51,406 bases of DNA from Burkholderiaceae bacterium. GTDB taxonomy: Bacteria > Pseudomonadota > Gammaproteobacteria > Burkholderiales > Burkholderiaceae_D. The stretch's first letter is position 1. Every line of letters begins with the position of its first letter. This document shows positions 8,290-16,266 of this stretch, piece after piece. Both the position numbers and the translations under genes were made by a program. Under the pieces are notes generated by a model. It was not told the DNA's origin. It did not search any database and saw only the letters and a program-made list of their open reading frames with translations. The DNA is taken from positions 1 to 51,406 of the forward strand of contig JAGTRJ010000010.1 in NCBI GenBank assembly GCA_018261755.1, read 5' to 3'.

Positions 8290-9333
8290 ATGCCTGCCGA
8301 GAAAAACGGATACAACCATGTCAAACAATCCAAGACGTGGTGGATTATGTTCACCACACCCAGCGGCGAGCGCATTAGACGCTCTGCTGCAACAGAAGTT
8401 AAAGCAAGGGCGCAAGAACTCCACGACCAGTTAAAGGCTGAATCGTGGCGGATTGCAAAACTGGGTGAAAAGCCAAGGCGCACATGGGATGAAGCGGCCT
8501 TGAAATGGCTGGAAGAGACACAGCATAAAAAGTCACATCACGACGATGTGGCCAAGATACGGTGGCTCCAACAGTTCTTTCGCGGCAAATATCTCGATGA
8601 GCTGAAACGGGATGTGATTGCCAGCATTGGCGAACTCAAACGCAAGGAACGGACACCGGCAACTGCTAATCGTATCCTCGCCTTGATTCGCTCAATACTA
8701 CGCAGAGCGGCCTATGATTGGGAATGGATAGAGAAACCGCCCATGATTAAGCTGTACCGCGAACCGAAACGGCGCGTGCGTTACCTGACACCGATGCAGG
8801 CGAGCAAATTGCTGAATGAATTGCCGGAACATCTGGCAGACATGACGCGGTTCTCACTGGCCACGGGGTTAAGGAAGGCGAATGTCACCAAGCTGGAATG
8901 GTCACAGGTGGATATTGCGCGCAAGGTGGCGTGGATACACCCAGACCAAGCCAAAGCGGGAAAACCGATTCATGTCACGTTGAATGCCACGGCCATCAAT
9001 GTGCTGACCAAGCAAATCGGCAAGCATCCGAAATGGGTGTTTACCTATAAGGGCAAGCCGATAGAACAGGTCAACACCAAAGCTTGGTACAAGGCGTTGG
9101 AGCGTGCGGGGATTGAGAATTTCCGCTGGCACGATTTGCGGCACACTTGGGCGAGCTGGTTGACTCAACAGGGTGTACCGTTAAACGTGATTCAGGAGAT
9201 GGGGGCGTGGGAATCGTCGGAGATGGTCAGGCGCTATGCGCATCTGGCTCCTGAACAGTTCTCGCAACATGCCAAGGTTGTGGATGACCTTCTTGGTGAC
9301 ACAATTTTGGCACAAGCGGAGAATGGGCAATAA
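8290..9333 (+). CDS. Tyrosine-type site-specific integrase of the islet
   Basis: A 347-residue phage-type integrase that would recombine the element with the tRNA-Phe 3' end. The C-terminal catalytic domain is complete: Arg195 (ATGLRKANVTKLEW), Lys225 (KAGKPIHV), His281 and Arg284 (HDLRHTWASW), Trp307 in place of the second histidine (GAWES), and nucleophile Tyr316 (RRYAHLAP). The N terminus carries an AP2-like arm-binding segment (KTWWIMFTTPSGERIR). The start at 8290 is chosen for GGAAACGAAAG just upstream and for the family N terminus; an in-frame ATG at 8224 is possible. It ends 47 bp before the attR repeat, the usual arrangement for tRNA-targeting elements. Confidence 0.9.
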   Translation: MPAEKNGYNHVKQSKTWWIMFTTPSGERIRRSAATEVKARAQELHDQLKAESWRIAKLGEKPRRTWDEAALKWLEETQHKKSHHDDVAKIRWLQQFFRGKYLDELKRDVIASIGELKRKERTPATANRILALIRSILRRAAYDWEWIEKPPMIKLYREPKRRVRYLTPMQASKLLNELPEHLADMTRFSLATGLRKANVTKLEWSQVDIARKVAWIHPDQAKAGKPIHVTLNATAINVLTKQIGKHPKWVFTYKGKPIEQVNTKAWYKALERAGIENFRWHDLRHTWASWLTQQGVPLNVIQEMGAWESSEMVRRYAHLAPEQFSQHAKVVDDLLGDTILAQAENGQ

Positions 9334-9335
9334 AA

Positions 9336-9365
9336 AAAGGGTCACAGGAAAACCTGTAACCCTTT
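9336..9365 (-). terminator. Intrinsic terminator between integrase and tRNA-Phe
   Basis: AAAGGGTCACAGG, loop AAAA, CCTGTAACCCTTT pair with one mismatch over 13 bp. On the minus strand the stem is followed by a TTTTTTT tract, so it should end tRNA-Phe transcription. It may also stop integrase transcription coming the other way. Confidence 0.7.
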
Positions 9366-9380
9366 GAAACTGCTAGAAAT

Positions 9381-9458
<78 letters not shown>

Positions 9459-9763
9459 AAGAAGCGGAATTATATCCCAGCATGCCGGGATACGCAAGAA
9501 CTTGATGTTCATGGCCGCGCGCGCCGCTATTTTGCATTCGTTTCGCTACCCAGTGGATCTGGATTTACAATCATAAAAACCAAAACATGGCCTTGGGCGA
9601 CATCGCTCCAATAAAGCGGTTGGGCATCGCCGCGTAGCTCTACTTCTGATCCCAGTTAAAAACAAAGAAATTACCATTGCAAGCATAAGCACGAAACGGC
9701 CTATCCAGTGGTTGATGTCGTAAACAACATAACGAATAGTTACCTTAACGAAAGGATGGTCAG
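9459..9763. other. Intergenic region after tRNA-Phe
   Basis: About 305 bp holding the tRNA promoter on the minus strand. Apart from that I see no gene or repeat. The part nearest 9763 should contain the promoter for the SnoaL-like gene, but no clear boxes stand out. Confidence 0.4.
9469..9497 (-). promoter_or_regulatory. Promoter of tRNA-Phe
   Basis: On the minus strand a perfect TATAAT (9469-9474) lies 17 bp from TTGCGT (9492-9497), and the tRNA 5' end begins 10 bp after the -10 box. A G/C-rich stretch follows the -10, as in stringently controlled stable-RNA promoters. Confidence 0.7.
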
Positions 9764-10180
9764 ATGAATCAGAATACCCAAGCAGTTCATCACGCAGTTA
9801 TGTCATTTCTTGACGCTTACGCCAAAGGCGATGTTAACGGCTGCATGGCGCTTATTGCCCAAAACAGCCCTATCCTGATATTTGGAACCAATCTGGATGA
9901 AGTGTGCAAAAGCAAGGATGAGGTTCAAGCGGCACTACAGCGCGATATCGCCACTATGTCGAACGTAAGGTGGGGCGAGGTACGACATATCCAGATCACT
10001 CAAGATACCTCCTGCGCTAACGTTTTGCTTGAATTGCCGCTGGCCTATGTTGCGGGCGGCAAAGAGGAGCAAGTGGTTTTCCGCTATGTTTTCTGCTTGG
10101 TCACGGAATCTGGGCAATGGAAGATTGCGACAGGCATGGCAAGCGTCCCCACAGCGGAAGGATGCTATTCATTTTCTTGA
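9764..10180 (+). CDS. SnoaL/NTF2-like domain protein
   Basis: A 138-residue protein with the NTF2-like cone-fold pattern: helical VMSFLDAYAKGDVNGCMALIA at the start, then strands with SPILIFGTNLDE, VLLELPLAY, QVVFRYVFCLVTESGQWKIATGMASVP. Proteins of this type bind small hydrophobic ligands or act as isomerases or cyclases; no catalytic residue can be assigned here. The start at 9764 follows CGAAAGGA. It lies alone on the plus strand between tRNA-Phe and a long non-coding spacer. The fold call is reasonable, function unknown. Confidence 0.7.
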   Translation: MNQNTQAVHHAVMSFLDAYAKGDVNGCMALIAQNSPILIFGTNLDEVCKSKDEVQAALQRDIATMSNVRWGEVRHIQITQDTSCANVLLELPLAYVAGGKEEQVVFRYVFCLVTESGQWKIATGMASVPTAEGCYSFS

Positions 10181-10275
10181 TGTCCTTGTCATTACAAGTA
10201 TAAGCACTCCACCAGCACACCAACTCGTCCCTCGCCCAGTCATTGAACATGTTCGCAGGATTACTCACAGTTTAT

Positions 10276-10363
10276 GTGTGCAATCCTGTGAATAATTTCG
10301 TGATAGGTGAGGTAGTGCGCTGATCCGCCATCATTATTTTCCCTTGCCAAAAATCAAGGCAGC
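10276..10363. repeat. Direct repeat block, copy 1 (255-bp period)
   Basis: Left copy of an 88-bp block whose ends match 10531-10618 (20 of 21 bases on the left, about 13 on the right) with a diverged middle. Just upstream CAGGATT is inverted relative to AATCCTG inside the block. Confidence 0.5.
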
Positions 10364-10530
10364 CCATGATGGCAGGCTGAAATTCTCACCGTAACCTACC
10401 TTTATTGGCAGAAAAATGCTTCTCACCCGCACAAATAGCGGAAGTTCAGACCTGATTTGACAGCGACACTTTGTCAAACCGGATAATGGCAACTCGAATT
10501 GAGACTTTTCTGACGAAATCCCCAAATCAT

Positions 10531-10618
10531 GTGAGCAATCCTGTGAATAATCCTTAGATAGATAGGCGAACCATATGATTTGAATGAATAAATTCATCCT
10601 GCTGAAATTCAAGGCAGC
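10531..10618. repeat. Direct repeat block, copy 2 (255-bp period)
   Basis: Right copy of the 88-bp block described at 10276-10363; both conserved ends keep exactly the 255-bp offset. Confidence 0.5.
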
Positions 10619-10662
10619 TAATCCAATCCCTCCACCACCTGCCGCGAGCATGACTGAATGTT

Positions 10663-11256
10663 CTATGCGTTTTCAGAAAACCAGCTGATTCGCCCTTGTC
10701 CATCTTCATTCAGGCGAGCGACCAGTTCATCCGCCGTTGACGCAGCCAGAGTGAAGATGAACTCCACGTCATCGCCATGAGCAACATCCTTCAACGTTCC
10801 TCCAACGACTTCGATTTCCCGCCGCAGCAATCCTTCGAGAGCATACGGAACCGCGCACCGCAGGGTGCGCGTCTTGATGATGGGAACTTTCTGCGCATTT
10901 TTCAACGCCTGCGCAATGCAGTCGGTATAGGCGCGCATCAGGCCACCCGCGCCAAGCTTCACCCCTCCGTAATAGCGCACAACGGTTGCAAGCACACCAT
11001 CCAAATCTTGATGCCGCAGCACCTCAAGCATCGGGCGACCGGCTGTTCCGGTGGGCTCACCATCATCCATTGCAGCCGACTGACCGCCCGCCAGCAAGGC
11101 CCAGCAAACATGAGCCGCCACCGGATGCTGCTCACGCAGGCCGGCAACAATGGCCTGCGCGCTAGCGCGGTTGGCTACAGGTTGAACACAACCGATGAAT
11201 CTGCTTTTTTTGATCAGCAAATCGCTTCCTGCTGCTGCGGCAATAGTGTGTGTCAT
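10663..11256 (-). CDS. yigZ: YigZ/IMPACT family protein
   Basis: A 197-residue protein of the UPF0029 family. The N-terminal domain carries the conserved KKSRFIGCVQPV, HVCWALLAGG and DDGEPTGTAGRPMLEVL blocks and VVRYYGGVKLGAGGL, the most diagnostic motif; a ferredoxin-like C-terminal domain (DUF1949) follows. The bacterial family has an RNA/ribosome-related role by similarity to eukaryotic IMPACT, but its biochemical activity is not settled. It is followed upstream, 88 bp away on the same strand, by a DMT permease. Family call is firm. Confidence 0.9.
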   Translation of the reverse strand: MTHTIAAAAGSDLLIKKSRFIGCVQPVANRASAQAIVAGLREQHPVAAHVCWALLAGGQSAAMDDGEPTGTAGRPMLEVLRHQDLDGVLATVVRYYGGVKLGAGGLMRAYTDCIAQALKNAQKVPIIKTRTLRCAVPYALEGLLRREIEVVGGTLKDVAHGDDVEFIFTLAASTADELVARLNEDGQGRISWFSENA

Positions 11257-11344
11257 AAGCGATGTGGGTGCGATTCTTCCGTTGCGTACGGGTCAGCCGC
11301 TAACGCATACATGAACCATTGAGAACCGACCGGGCATGAAGAAA

Positions 11345-12244
11345 TCACCTCTGCGCAGAGAATACAATCCCGCCAACTATCATGCCGAACGCTGCCAGAT
11401 GATACAAATGCGGCGTTTCACCCAAAAAGGCGGCCGAGAATATCGCCGCAAACAATGGCGTCAGATTGCTGAAAAATCCGGCCACAGTCGGCCCGGCGCG
11501 CTGCACGCCCATGCCCCAGCAACGAAGTGCAATGATGGCCGGCCCGATTGCAACGAACAGCAGAGCCGCCGCCAGCCCCCAGCTCCACTCTATTCGATGG
11601 CTGCCAATCGCCCATTCACCGGCAGTAAAAACGGCTGACCAGATGACGCCAAAGCCAATCTGCGCCATCAGAAATGCCGACCAGTTGCCGCGTATGCTTT
11701 CCGGTTCTTTGGGACGAGTCAGCATCCAGCTATAACAAGCCCATGCGATGGTTGCCACGATCATGTAGAGATCGCCCGGAACCAGATGCATGGCCAGGAG
11801 CACATGCCATTCTCCGCGACTAAGAACAAGCAGCACGCCTGCAATCGATAACACGGCACCAACCACACGCTTGAACCCGATCCTGACGCCATAAAATAAT
11901 TTGCCGATGAGCAGCATCCAGAAAGGCATGCTGGCGGCGACAAGCGTGACGTTGATTGGGGATGAACTCTGCAAGGCCAAATATTGAAGCGAGTTGTACA
12001 ACCCCACGCTTAACAGCCCCAAGATTGCAAAACGTTTCCAGCTGCCCCACAGCTCACTGCCGGAACGAAAGATGAAACCAGCGAGCGGCATCAGGATGAC
12101 CATGGCAATGGCCCAGCGCAACAGGTTCAACGTCATCGGCGACACCAACGCGCGAACCATGCGTCCGACCACCGCATTACCCGCCCATAGCAATGGTGGC
12201 ACGGTCAGCAAAAAGGCGGTCTGAAAGGTGATTCTGGAAGTCAA
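11345..12244 (-). CDS. EamA/DMT superfamily permease
   Basis: A 299-residue integral membrane protein with about ten predicted helices in two EamA repeats. The first begins FLLTVPPLLWAGNAVVGRMV and the second IVATIAWACYSWMLTRP. The pattern is that of drug/metabolite transporters such as RhaT/YdcZ-type exporters. NAVVGRM near the N terminus and AALLFVAIGPAIIALRCWGMGVQRAGP in repeat two are typical. The substrate cannot be read from the sequence. It lies 88 bp before yigZ and could be co-transcribed with it. Confidence 0.85.
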   Translation of the reverse strand: MTSRITFQTAFLLTVPPLLWAGNAVVGRMVRALVSPMTLNLLRWAIAMVILMPLAGFIFRSGSELWGSWKRFAILGLLSVGLYNSLQYLALQSSSPINVTLVAASMPFWMLLIGKLFYGVRIGFKRVVGAVLSIAGVLLVLSRGEWHVLLAMHLVPGDLYMIVATIAWACYSWMLTRPKEPESIRGNWSAFLMAQIGFGVIWSAVFTAGEWAIGSHRIEWSWGLAAALLFVAIGPAIIALRCWGMGVQRAGPTVAGFFSNLTPLFAAIFSAAFLGETPHLYHLAAFGMIVGGIVFSAQR

Positions 12245-12347
12245 GGTAATCAGGAACTTTCGCAGAAATATCTGCAGGCAAAGAGTCCCGATTATGTCTG
12301 GTTAGGGGTTTTTTGCCAATGTGTGCAATCGGCAACCAGGTGAATGT

Positions 12348-13061
12348 CTATGCGCCGGCATGAACGACGCAGTTTCGCCCCTGGCGTTTGGCGTCATAAA
12401 GCGCCTGGTCAGCGCGGGCATAGGCATCTTCAAAACGCCCGGCAGTTTTGCTGTGGCTGACACCGAAACTGGCGGTAACCCGTCGCTGCGGCAGTATGGC
12501 AAATGGACGATCGGCCACGGCCTGGCGCAGCATTTCTGCTGACACAATGGCATCTGCAAGACTGCGTGCCGGCAACAGGATGACGAATTCTTCACCGCCG
12601 ACACGTCCTACCTCACCCACGCCATCAAGCGTGCCGACCAACCGCCCGGACAGTTCCTGCAGCACCGAATCGCCAGCGGGATGACCGAACTGGTCGTTGA
12701 TGCTTTTGAACAGGTCGATATCAAGCACAATCACGGACAGCGGCCCGTTTTGCAGATGGTTCCGGGCGCGCTCGAAGATGGCGCCACGATTGAACACCTC
12801 GGTCAGCGCATCGTGTTTCGCCTTGTGGTCGAGCTGTTCAGTCAGATGCTGCAACTGCGCATTGAGCTCGTTCATTTCGCGTTCCGCGCGGTCACTGCGG
12901 CGAATCAGGCGTCGCATCTCGCGCAGTAGGCGATCGTAATCCTTTATCAAATCCCCAAGCGCAGAACGGTATGCCACCGCATCCAATGACTCCTGCGCCA
13001 GAACCTTGCGCGCCAGTTCCAGTGTGGCGGTTTCAACATCGAACAGATCGGGTTCAGTCAT
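12348..13061 (-). CDS. Soluble diguanylate cyclase (SiaD-like)
   Basis: A 237-residue cytoplasmic GGDEF protein predicted to make cyclic di-GMP. Residues 1-80 are helical and probably coiled-coil (YDRLLREMRRLIRRSDRAEREMNEL), and the GGDEF domain follows with LDIDLFKSIND and an intact GGEEF (155-159). The RxxD inhibitory site normally five residues upstream is absent, so product inhibition through that site is unlikely. Its start overlaps the SiaC-like stop by 8 bp. It is the last gene of a four-gene operon whose other members match SiaA, SiaB and SiaC, making it the SiaD-position output enzyme. Confidence 0.85.
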   Translation of the reverse strand: MTEPDLFDVETATLELARKVLAQESLDAVAYRSALGDLIKDYDRLLREMRRLIRRSDRAEREMNELNAQLQHLTEQLDHKAKHDALTEVFNRGAIFERARNHLQNGPLSVIVLDIDLFKSINDQFGHPAGDSVLQELSGRLVGTLDGVGEVGRVGGEEFVILLPARSLADAIVSAEMLRQAVADRPFAILPQRRVTASFGVSHSKTAGRFEDAYARADQALYDAKRQGRNCVVHAGA

Positions 13062-13446
13062 CAGCTATTGCATGCTCATGAAATTTCATGGCGGAAAAAT
13101 CGTCCTGCAAATCCTGCCCGAATTCGCGCATCGTGTCGTCATCTTCGTGACGGTACCAGTTGACGGTCACATCCGCGCCATCCGCCGCCCTGTCGTTGAG
13201 CGTGCCGAACAACGTAAACAGCATTTTGGTGCTGGAGCTGTTGAAATACGTCAGTTCGACATTGAGTGTAATAGCTTGCGGACGCACTTCACCGTCCAGA
13301 TATTCATTCAGCGAGGAAATGATGCCGCTGTAAAATGCGGCGGCATTTTCAGGGTAGGACTCGCCCCTGAGCGAAAGCACATTCTCGGTAAAACGAAAAT
13401 CGACTTCCGGCGAACTCGGCGTGGCGGAAATATACAGATTTTCCAT
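13054..13446 (-). CDS. siaC: SiaC-like regulatory phosphoprotein (DUF1987)
   Basis: A 130-residue protein with the SiaC pattern: the N-terminal MENLYISATPSSPEVDF, the LRGESYPENAAAFY segment, and ELTYFNSSSTKMLF, where the serine/threonine cluster corresponds to the site phosphorylated by SiaB in Pseudomonas. In the known system, unphosphorylated SiaC binds and activates the cyclase SiaD. It lies 2 bp after the SiaB-like kinase and overlaps the cyclase, so tight coupling is expected. Family assignment is good; the partner mechanism is transferred from Pseudomonas. Confidence 0.82.
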   Translation of the reverse strand: MENLYISATPSSPEVDFRFTENVLSLRGESYPENAAAFYSGIISSLNEYLDGEVRPQAITLNVELTYFNSSSTKMLFTLFGTLNDRAADGADVTVNWYRHEDDDTMREFGQDLQDDFSAMKFHEHAIADD

Positions 13447-13448
13447 GG

Positions 13449-14015
13449 TTAAATCGTGGCCTTCAAATAAAACATGGTGATACCCGCTTCACGCGAGGGA
13501 GCAAAATCGAATTCCAGCGGTTCGCTGGCGTCGCGTGCCATCGTCAACAGCCCAAGACCCGCGCCCTTGCTGCCATCCGGCGCATCCGACTGCAGCATTT
13601 TTTTGTAGGCGGCCTTGATTTCATCGATCGTCATCGTGCGCAGCGGTTCCAGCGTCGCGCGCAACTGCTCCGCCATTTCCGTCTTGATCGGGTTGGCGCA
13701 AATCAGAAAATATTTCTCGCCATGAATGCCGATGCAAACCGACCCGTGCCGCATTTCGCGGTCGTTCCTGTCCTCCGGCGTCAGCGCGTCAGCCGAATAA
13801 TGAACGATATTTTGCGCCATCTCGACGAATGATGAAAACAGCCGGCGCCGGGTCTGGCCGGCAGCGCCGATATGTTCGACCCCCATTTTCACCGCATCGG
13901 CCATGGCAGAAATAATGCTTTGCGAAAAATAGCCTACATAGTAAAAAATGACCCGTCGCTTGCAGGCAATTTCGCAAAATTCCCGATATTGGGCGTACAT
14001 CGTGTTTGAATTCAT
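13449..14015 (-). CDS. siaB: SiaB-like protein kinase
   Basis: A 188-residue protein of the SiaB family (DUF6272), distantly related to GHKL anti-sigma kinases. Features are a helical N-terminus, FSSFVEMAQNIVHYS containing the conserved Glu/Asn of the ATP-binding N box, and GSKGAGLGLLTMARDAS as the glycine-rich G box. In the known system it phosphorylates SiaC, keeping the diguanylate cyclase off. It sits 16 bp downstream of the phosphatase gene and 2 bp before siaC. Confidence 0.82.
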   Translation of the reverse strand: MNSNTMYAQYREFCEIACKRRVIFYYVGYFSQSIISAMADAVKMGVEHIGAAGQTRRRLFSSFVEMAQNIVHYSADALTPEDRNDREMRHGSVCIGIHGEKYFLICANPIKTEMAEQLRATLEPLRTMTIDEIKAAYKKMLQSDAPDGSKGAGLGLLTMARDASEPLEFDFAPSREAGITMFYLKATI

Positions 14016-14031
14016 TTTTCTCCGCCCTCCG

Positions 14032-15273
14032 TTACTTCACGCGAAAACCGAACAGCGTCACGTCATCACGCCGCATCTGCTGCCCCTGATAAGCCTTGAA
14101 TTCATCCATCAGCACATCAGCGAATGCCTTCATCGGCAACTGGCGCTGCGCGATGATGGAGTCACGCAGCCGCCGCTTGCCATATGAAATGTTTTTCAGG
14201 CCGCCGATTTGATCAGTAAAACCGTCGGTCGTGGCAATCACGATGGCGCCTTCCGGCAGACTCAGAATCTTGCTCGTCCAGGCGGCATCTTCCGGCGTAT
14301 TGACATAGCCGAGGCCGATGCGTTCGCCATCCACCATCTTGACCCCCGGTTCGTCCGGCACCAGCACAAACAGCGGCAGTTTTGCGCCGGCGAATGTCAG
14401 CTTGCGCATAGTTGCGTCGTAGCACATGAAAACCGCATCCATCCCCTCGTCCGACTCAGACCAGCGCGAATCGCCATCGTTCTGCCCCAGCGCATGCTTG
14501 ATGCTGCGATTGACTTCCTCCAGCAGTTTGGCCGGATCACGCGCGCCATGCCGGTCGATCGCCTGCTTCAGCGCAGATGACGCGATCAGCGTCAAAAACG
14601 CGCCCGGCACACCGTGACCGGTACAATCGGCCACTGCCGCGAACCAGCCATCGCCCAACCGTTCGAAATGGTAAAAGTCGCCGCCAACCAGATCGCGCGG
14701 TTCCCATACCAGAAATGCGTCATCCAGTTCGCCAGCCATCGCCTCATGCGACGTGCTCAGCATCGCGCGTTGAATCACACTCGCATATTCGATGCTCTGC
14801 ATTACATGCCGGTTCTTTTCCGCCTGCAACTCAACCACGACCCGCATCAGTTCCAGCCCGGAAGCCAGCCCCATCAGCTTGCCGTCCTTGACGATGACGA
14901 AACCATCCGCCAGCGTTTTGTCGCCCATCTGCACCGCCATCTCCGCAATCTGCTCGACACCGGTATCGGCATCGACGATCAGCGGATCCTTGTCCATGAA
15001 TGCAATGCAGCTTTTCTTGTCGTAGATTTCCCGCTGGAACGGACGCGACATCTGCGACATGAAGATGTTGCGGCTGATCAGCCCAATCGGCCGGTCATTT
15101 TCCAGCACCGGCAAACTGATTAGCTCACGATGCTTGCTGAAAATTTCGAGCACGGTGGCATTGTTGCGTTCTGCGGCAATGCTGGGGGTGGCGACGCACA
15201 GGTCGCTTGCCTGCGGCTGCCGGAACAGGCGGCTCGCAGCCGACATCAGGGTGTTACCGAGGGTCATGTTCAC
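14032..15273 (-). CDS. CBS-domain PP2C (SpoIIE-type) phosphatase, SiaA-position
   Basis: A 413-residue protein. Residues about 25-145 look like a pair of CBS modules (ISLPVLENDRPIGLISRNIF; DGFVIVKDGKLMGLASGLELM), then a linker helix, then a SpoIIE-like PP2C domain from about 185 with RDLVGGDF (Asp194, Asp199), ADCTGHGVPGAFLT (Asp216) and TTDGFTDQIGG. It would dephosphorylate the SiaC-like protein and so switch on the cyclase. Pseudomonas SiaA is a membrane HAMP protein, whereas this one has no membrane segment, so the input must be cytoplasmic, perhaps a nucleotide bound by the CBS pair. First gene of the operon; a dispersed repeat lies upstream. Confidence 0.82.
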   Translation of the reverse strand: MNMTLGNTLMSAASRLFRQPQASDLCVATPSIAAERNNATVLEIFSKHRELISLPVLENDRPIGLISRNIFMSQMSRPFQREIYDKKSCIAFMDKDPLIVDADTGVEQIAEMAVQMGDKTLADGFVIVKDGKLMGLASGLELMRVVVELQAEKNRHVMQSIEYASVIQRAMLSTSHEAMAGELDDAFLVWEPRDLVGGDFYHFERLGDGWFAAVADCTGHGVPGAFLTLIASSALKQAIDRHGARDPAKLLEEVNRSIKHALGQNDGDSRWSESDEGMDAVFMCYDATMRKLTFAGAKLPLFVLVPDEPGVKMVDGERIGLGYVNTPEDAAWTSKILSLPEGAIVIATTDGFTDQIGGLKNISYGKRRLRDSIIAQRQLPMKAFADVLMDEFKAYQGQQMRRDDVTLFGFRVK

Positions 15274-15407
15274 GATAAATCAGAAGTTGCGCCCGCATGA
15301 AACGGGGAAGATGGCCATTGAAAACCGTTTTAGCCGGTAGCCTACTTCTGAAATATGACTGGCGCATGACCATGGCGGACGCGCGCATTTCCGCTCCACC
15401 ACCAGAT

Positions 15408-15495
15408 CAAAAAAGCGGGGGTATAGCCCAAAACCATGCCGCTAGGCCACCATTTCTGGGGCACTTCAAATATACCCGGCGGAGTATTTTTCAGG
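15408..15495 (-). repeat. Dispersed intergenic repeat, copy 2
   Basis: Read on the minus strand: GAAAAATACT-N6-GGTATATTTG palindrome end, AGAAATGGTGGCC and GCGGCATGG in the middle, and CTATACCCCC box, with the 66-bp spacing of the family. It lies between the start of the CBS-PP2C gene and the stop of the YecA-like gene. Confidence 0.75.
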
Positions 15496-15520
15496 CCAAA
15501 ATCCGCCGCCGCAACAGGTA

Positions 15521-16216
15521 TTAGTGCAGTTGCGGTTCCGCGCCACAGCACTGCTTGAACTTGGTCCCGCTGCCGCATGGGCACGGATCGTTCCTGCCGG
15601 CCTTGGGCGCGGCGCGCATCACCGTTTCCACCCCCGATTTGCGTTTTCCCTGCCAGAAGCGGTGAATCAGCGGCAGGTTGGCTTCAATTTCAAACGCCAG
15701 TTTCTGGCATTGCTCCGGATCATCCACCAGCGCCAGCTCTTCTTCCTCGATATCGTCCGCGCCAAGCAAATAAATTGGCCGCATCAACGGCGCCTGTTCC
15801 GATTCCCAGAGGGGCTGCCACGCGTCAACGCGCAAATTCATCGCCACCCAGAAACCGTAGGCCCAAGCTTCGCCATCGAGCAACGTTTTTCCTTCCCATT
15901 CATGTTCGCAAAACAGCGGCTCGAATTCCTTCGGCGCCACCTCGAACGTGATCGCGATTTCATTCATGTAGCGCAGGATCAGCCGCAAAACCCGCTCCTG
16001 CTCCTTTTTCGATTTGAATGCCGGCGCCTTGTTTGCTTCGCCCCAGACATGCGGTAGCCATTCGGACATCGGAATTGCTTCCGGTCCGATGACAATCGCC
16101 GTCAGGAAACCGTGCAGGGTATCCATCGTCATCGCGCCGTCCGGACAGCGTTCGGACAGCAGGAATTGGTCAAGTTCATCGAACTCCTGATCGGATAGCG
16201 GCTGGTCGAGTGGCAT
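15521..16216 (-). CDS. YecA/YgfB (UPF0149) family protein with SEC-C motif
   Basis: A 231-residue protein. The N-terminal UPF0149 domain begins [21 protein letters not shown] with [18 protein letters not shown], a hallmark block. The C terminus ends in a SEC-C zinc-binding motif, [17 protein letters not shown] (four cysteines), as in SecA and YecA. The role is unknown; SEC-C domains bind zinc and some bind the ribosome. Strongly acidic [10 protein letters not shown] precedes the basic C terminus. It starts 50 bp after the waaA stop on the same strand. Confidence 0.88.
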   Translation of the reverse strand: MPLDQPLSDQEFDELDQFLLSERCPDGAMTMDTLHGFLTAIVIGPEAIPMSEWLPHVWGEANKAPAFKSKKEQERVLRLILRYMNEIAITFEVAPKEFEPLFCEHEWEGKTLLDGEAWAYGFWVAMNLRVDAWQPLWESEQAPLMRPIYLLGADDIEEEELALVDDPEQCQKLAFEIEANLPLIHRFWQGKRKSGVETVMRAAPKAGRNDPCPCGSGTKFKQCCGAEPQLH

Positions 16217-16266
16217 GTCTGTTCCCGGAAAGGTTGTAATAAACGTGAGTGTAACTCGCGGTGCGC

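Larger units (their letters stand above)
10181..10662. other. Non-coding spacer with a degenerate duplication
   Basis: About 480 bp without a credible gene. It contains an imperfect direct duplication with a 255-bp period. GTGTGCAATCCTGTGAATAAT at 10276-10296 recurs with one change at 10531-10551, and CAAGGCAGC near 10355 recurs near 10610, so two 88-bp blocks (10276-10363 and 10531-10618) share their ends but differ in the middle. It may be a decayed mobile element. Confidence 0.5.
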
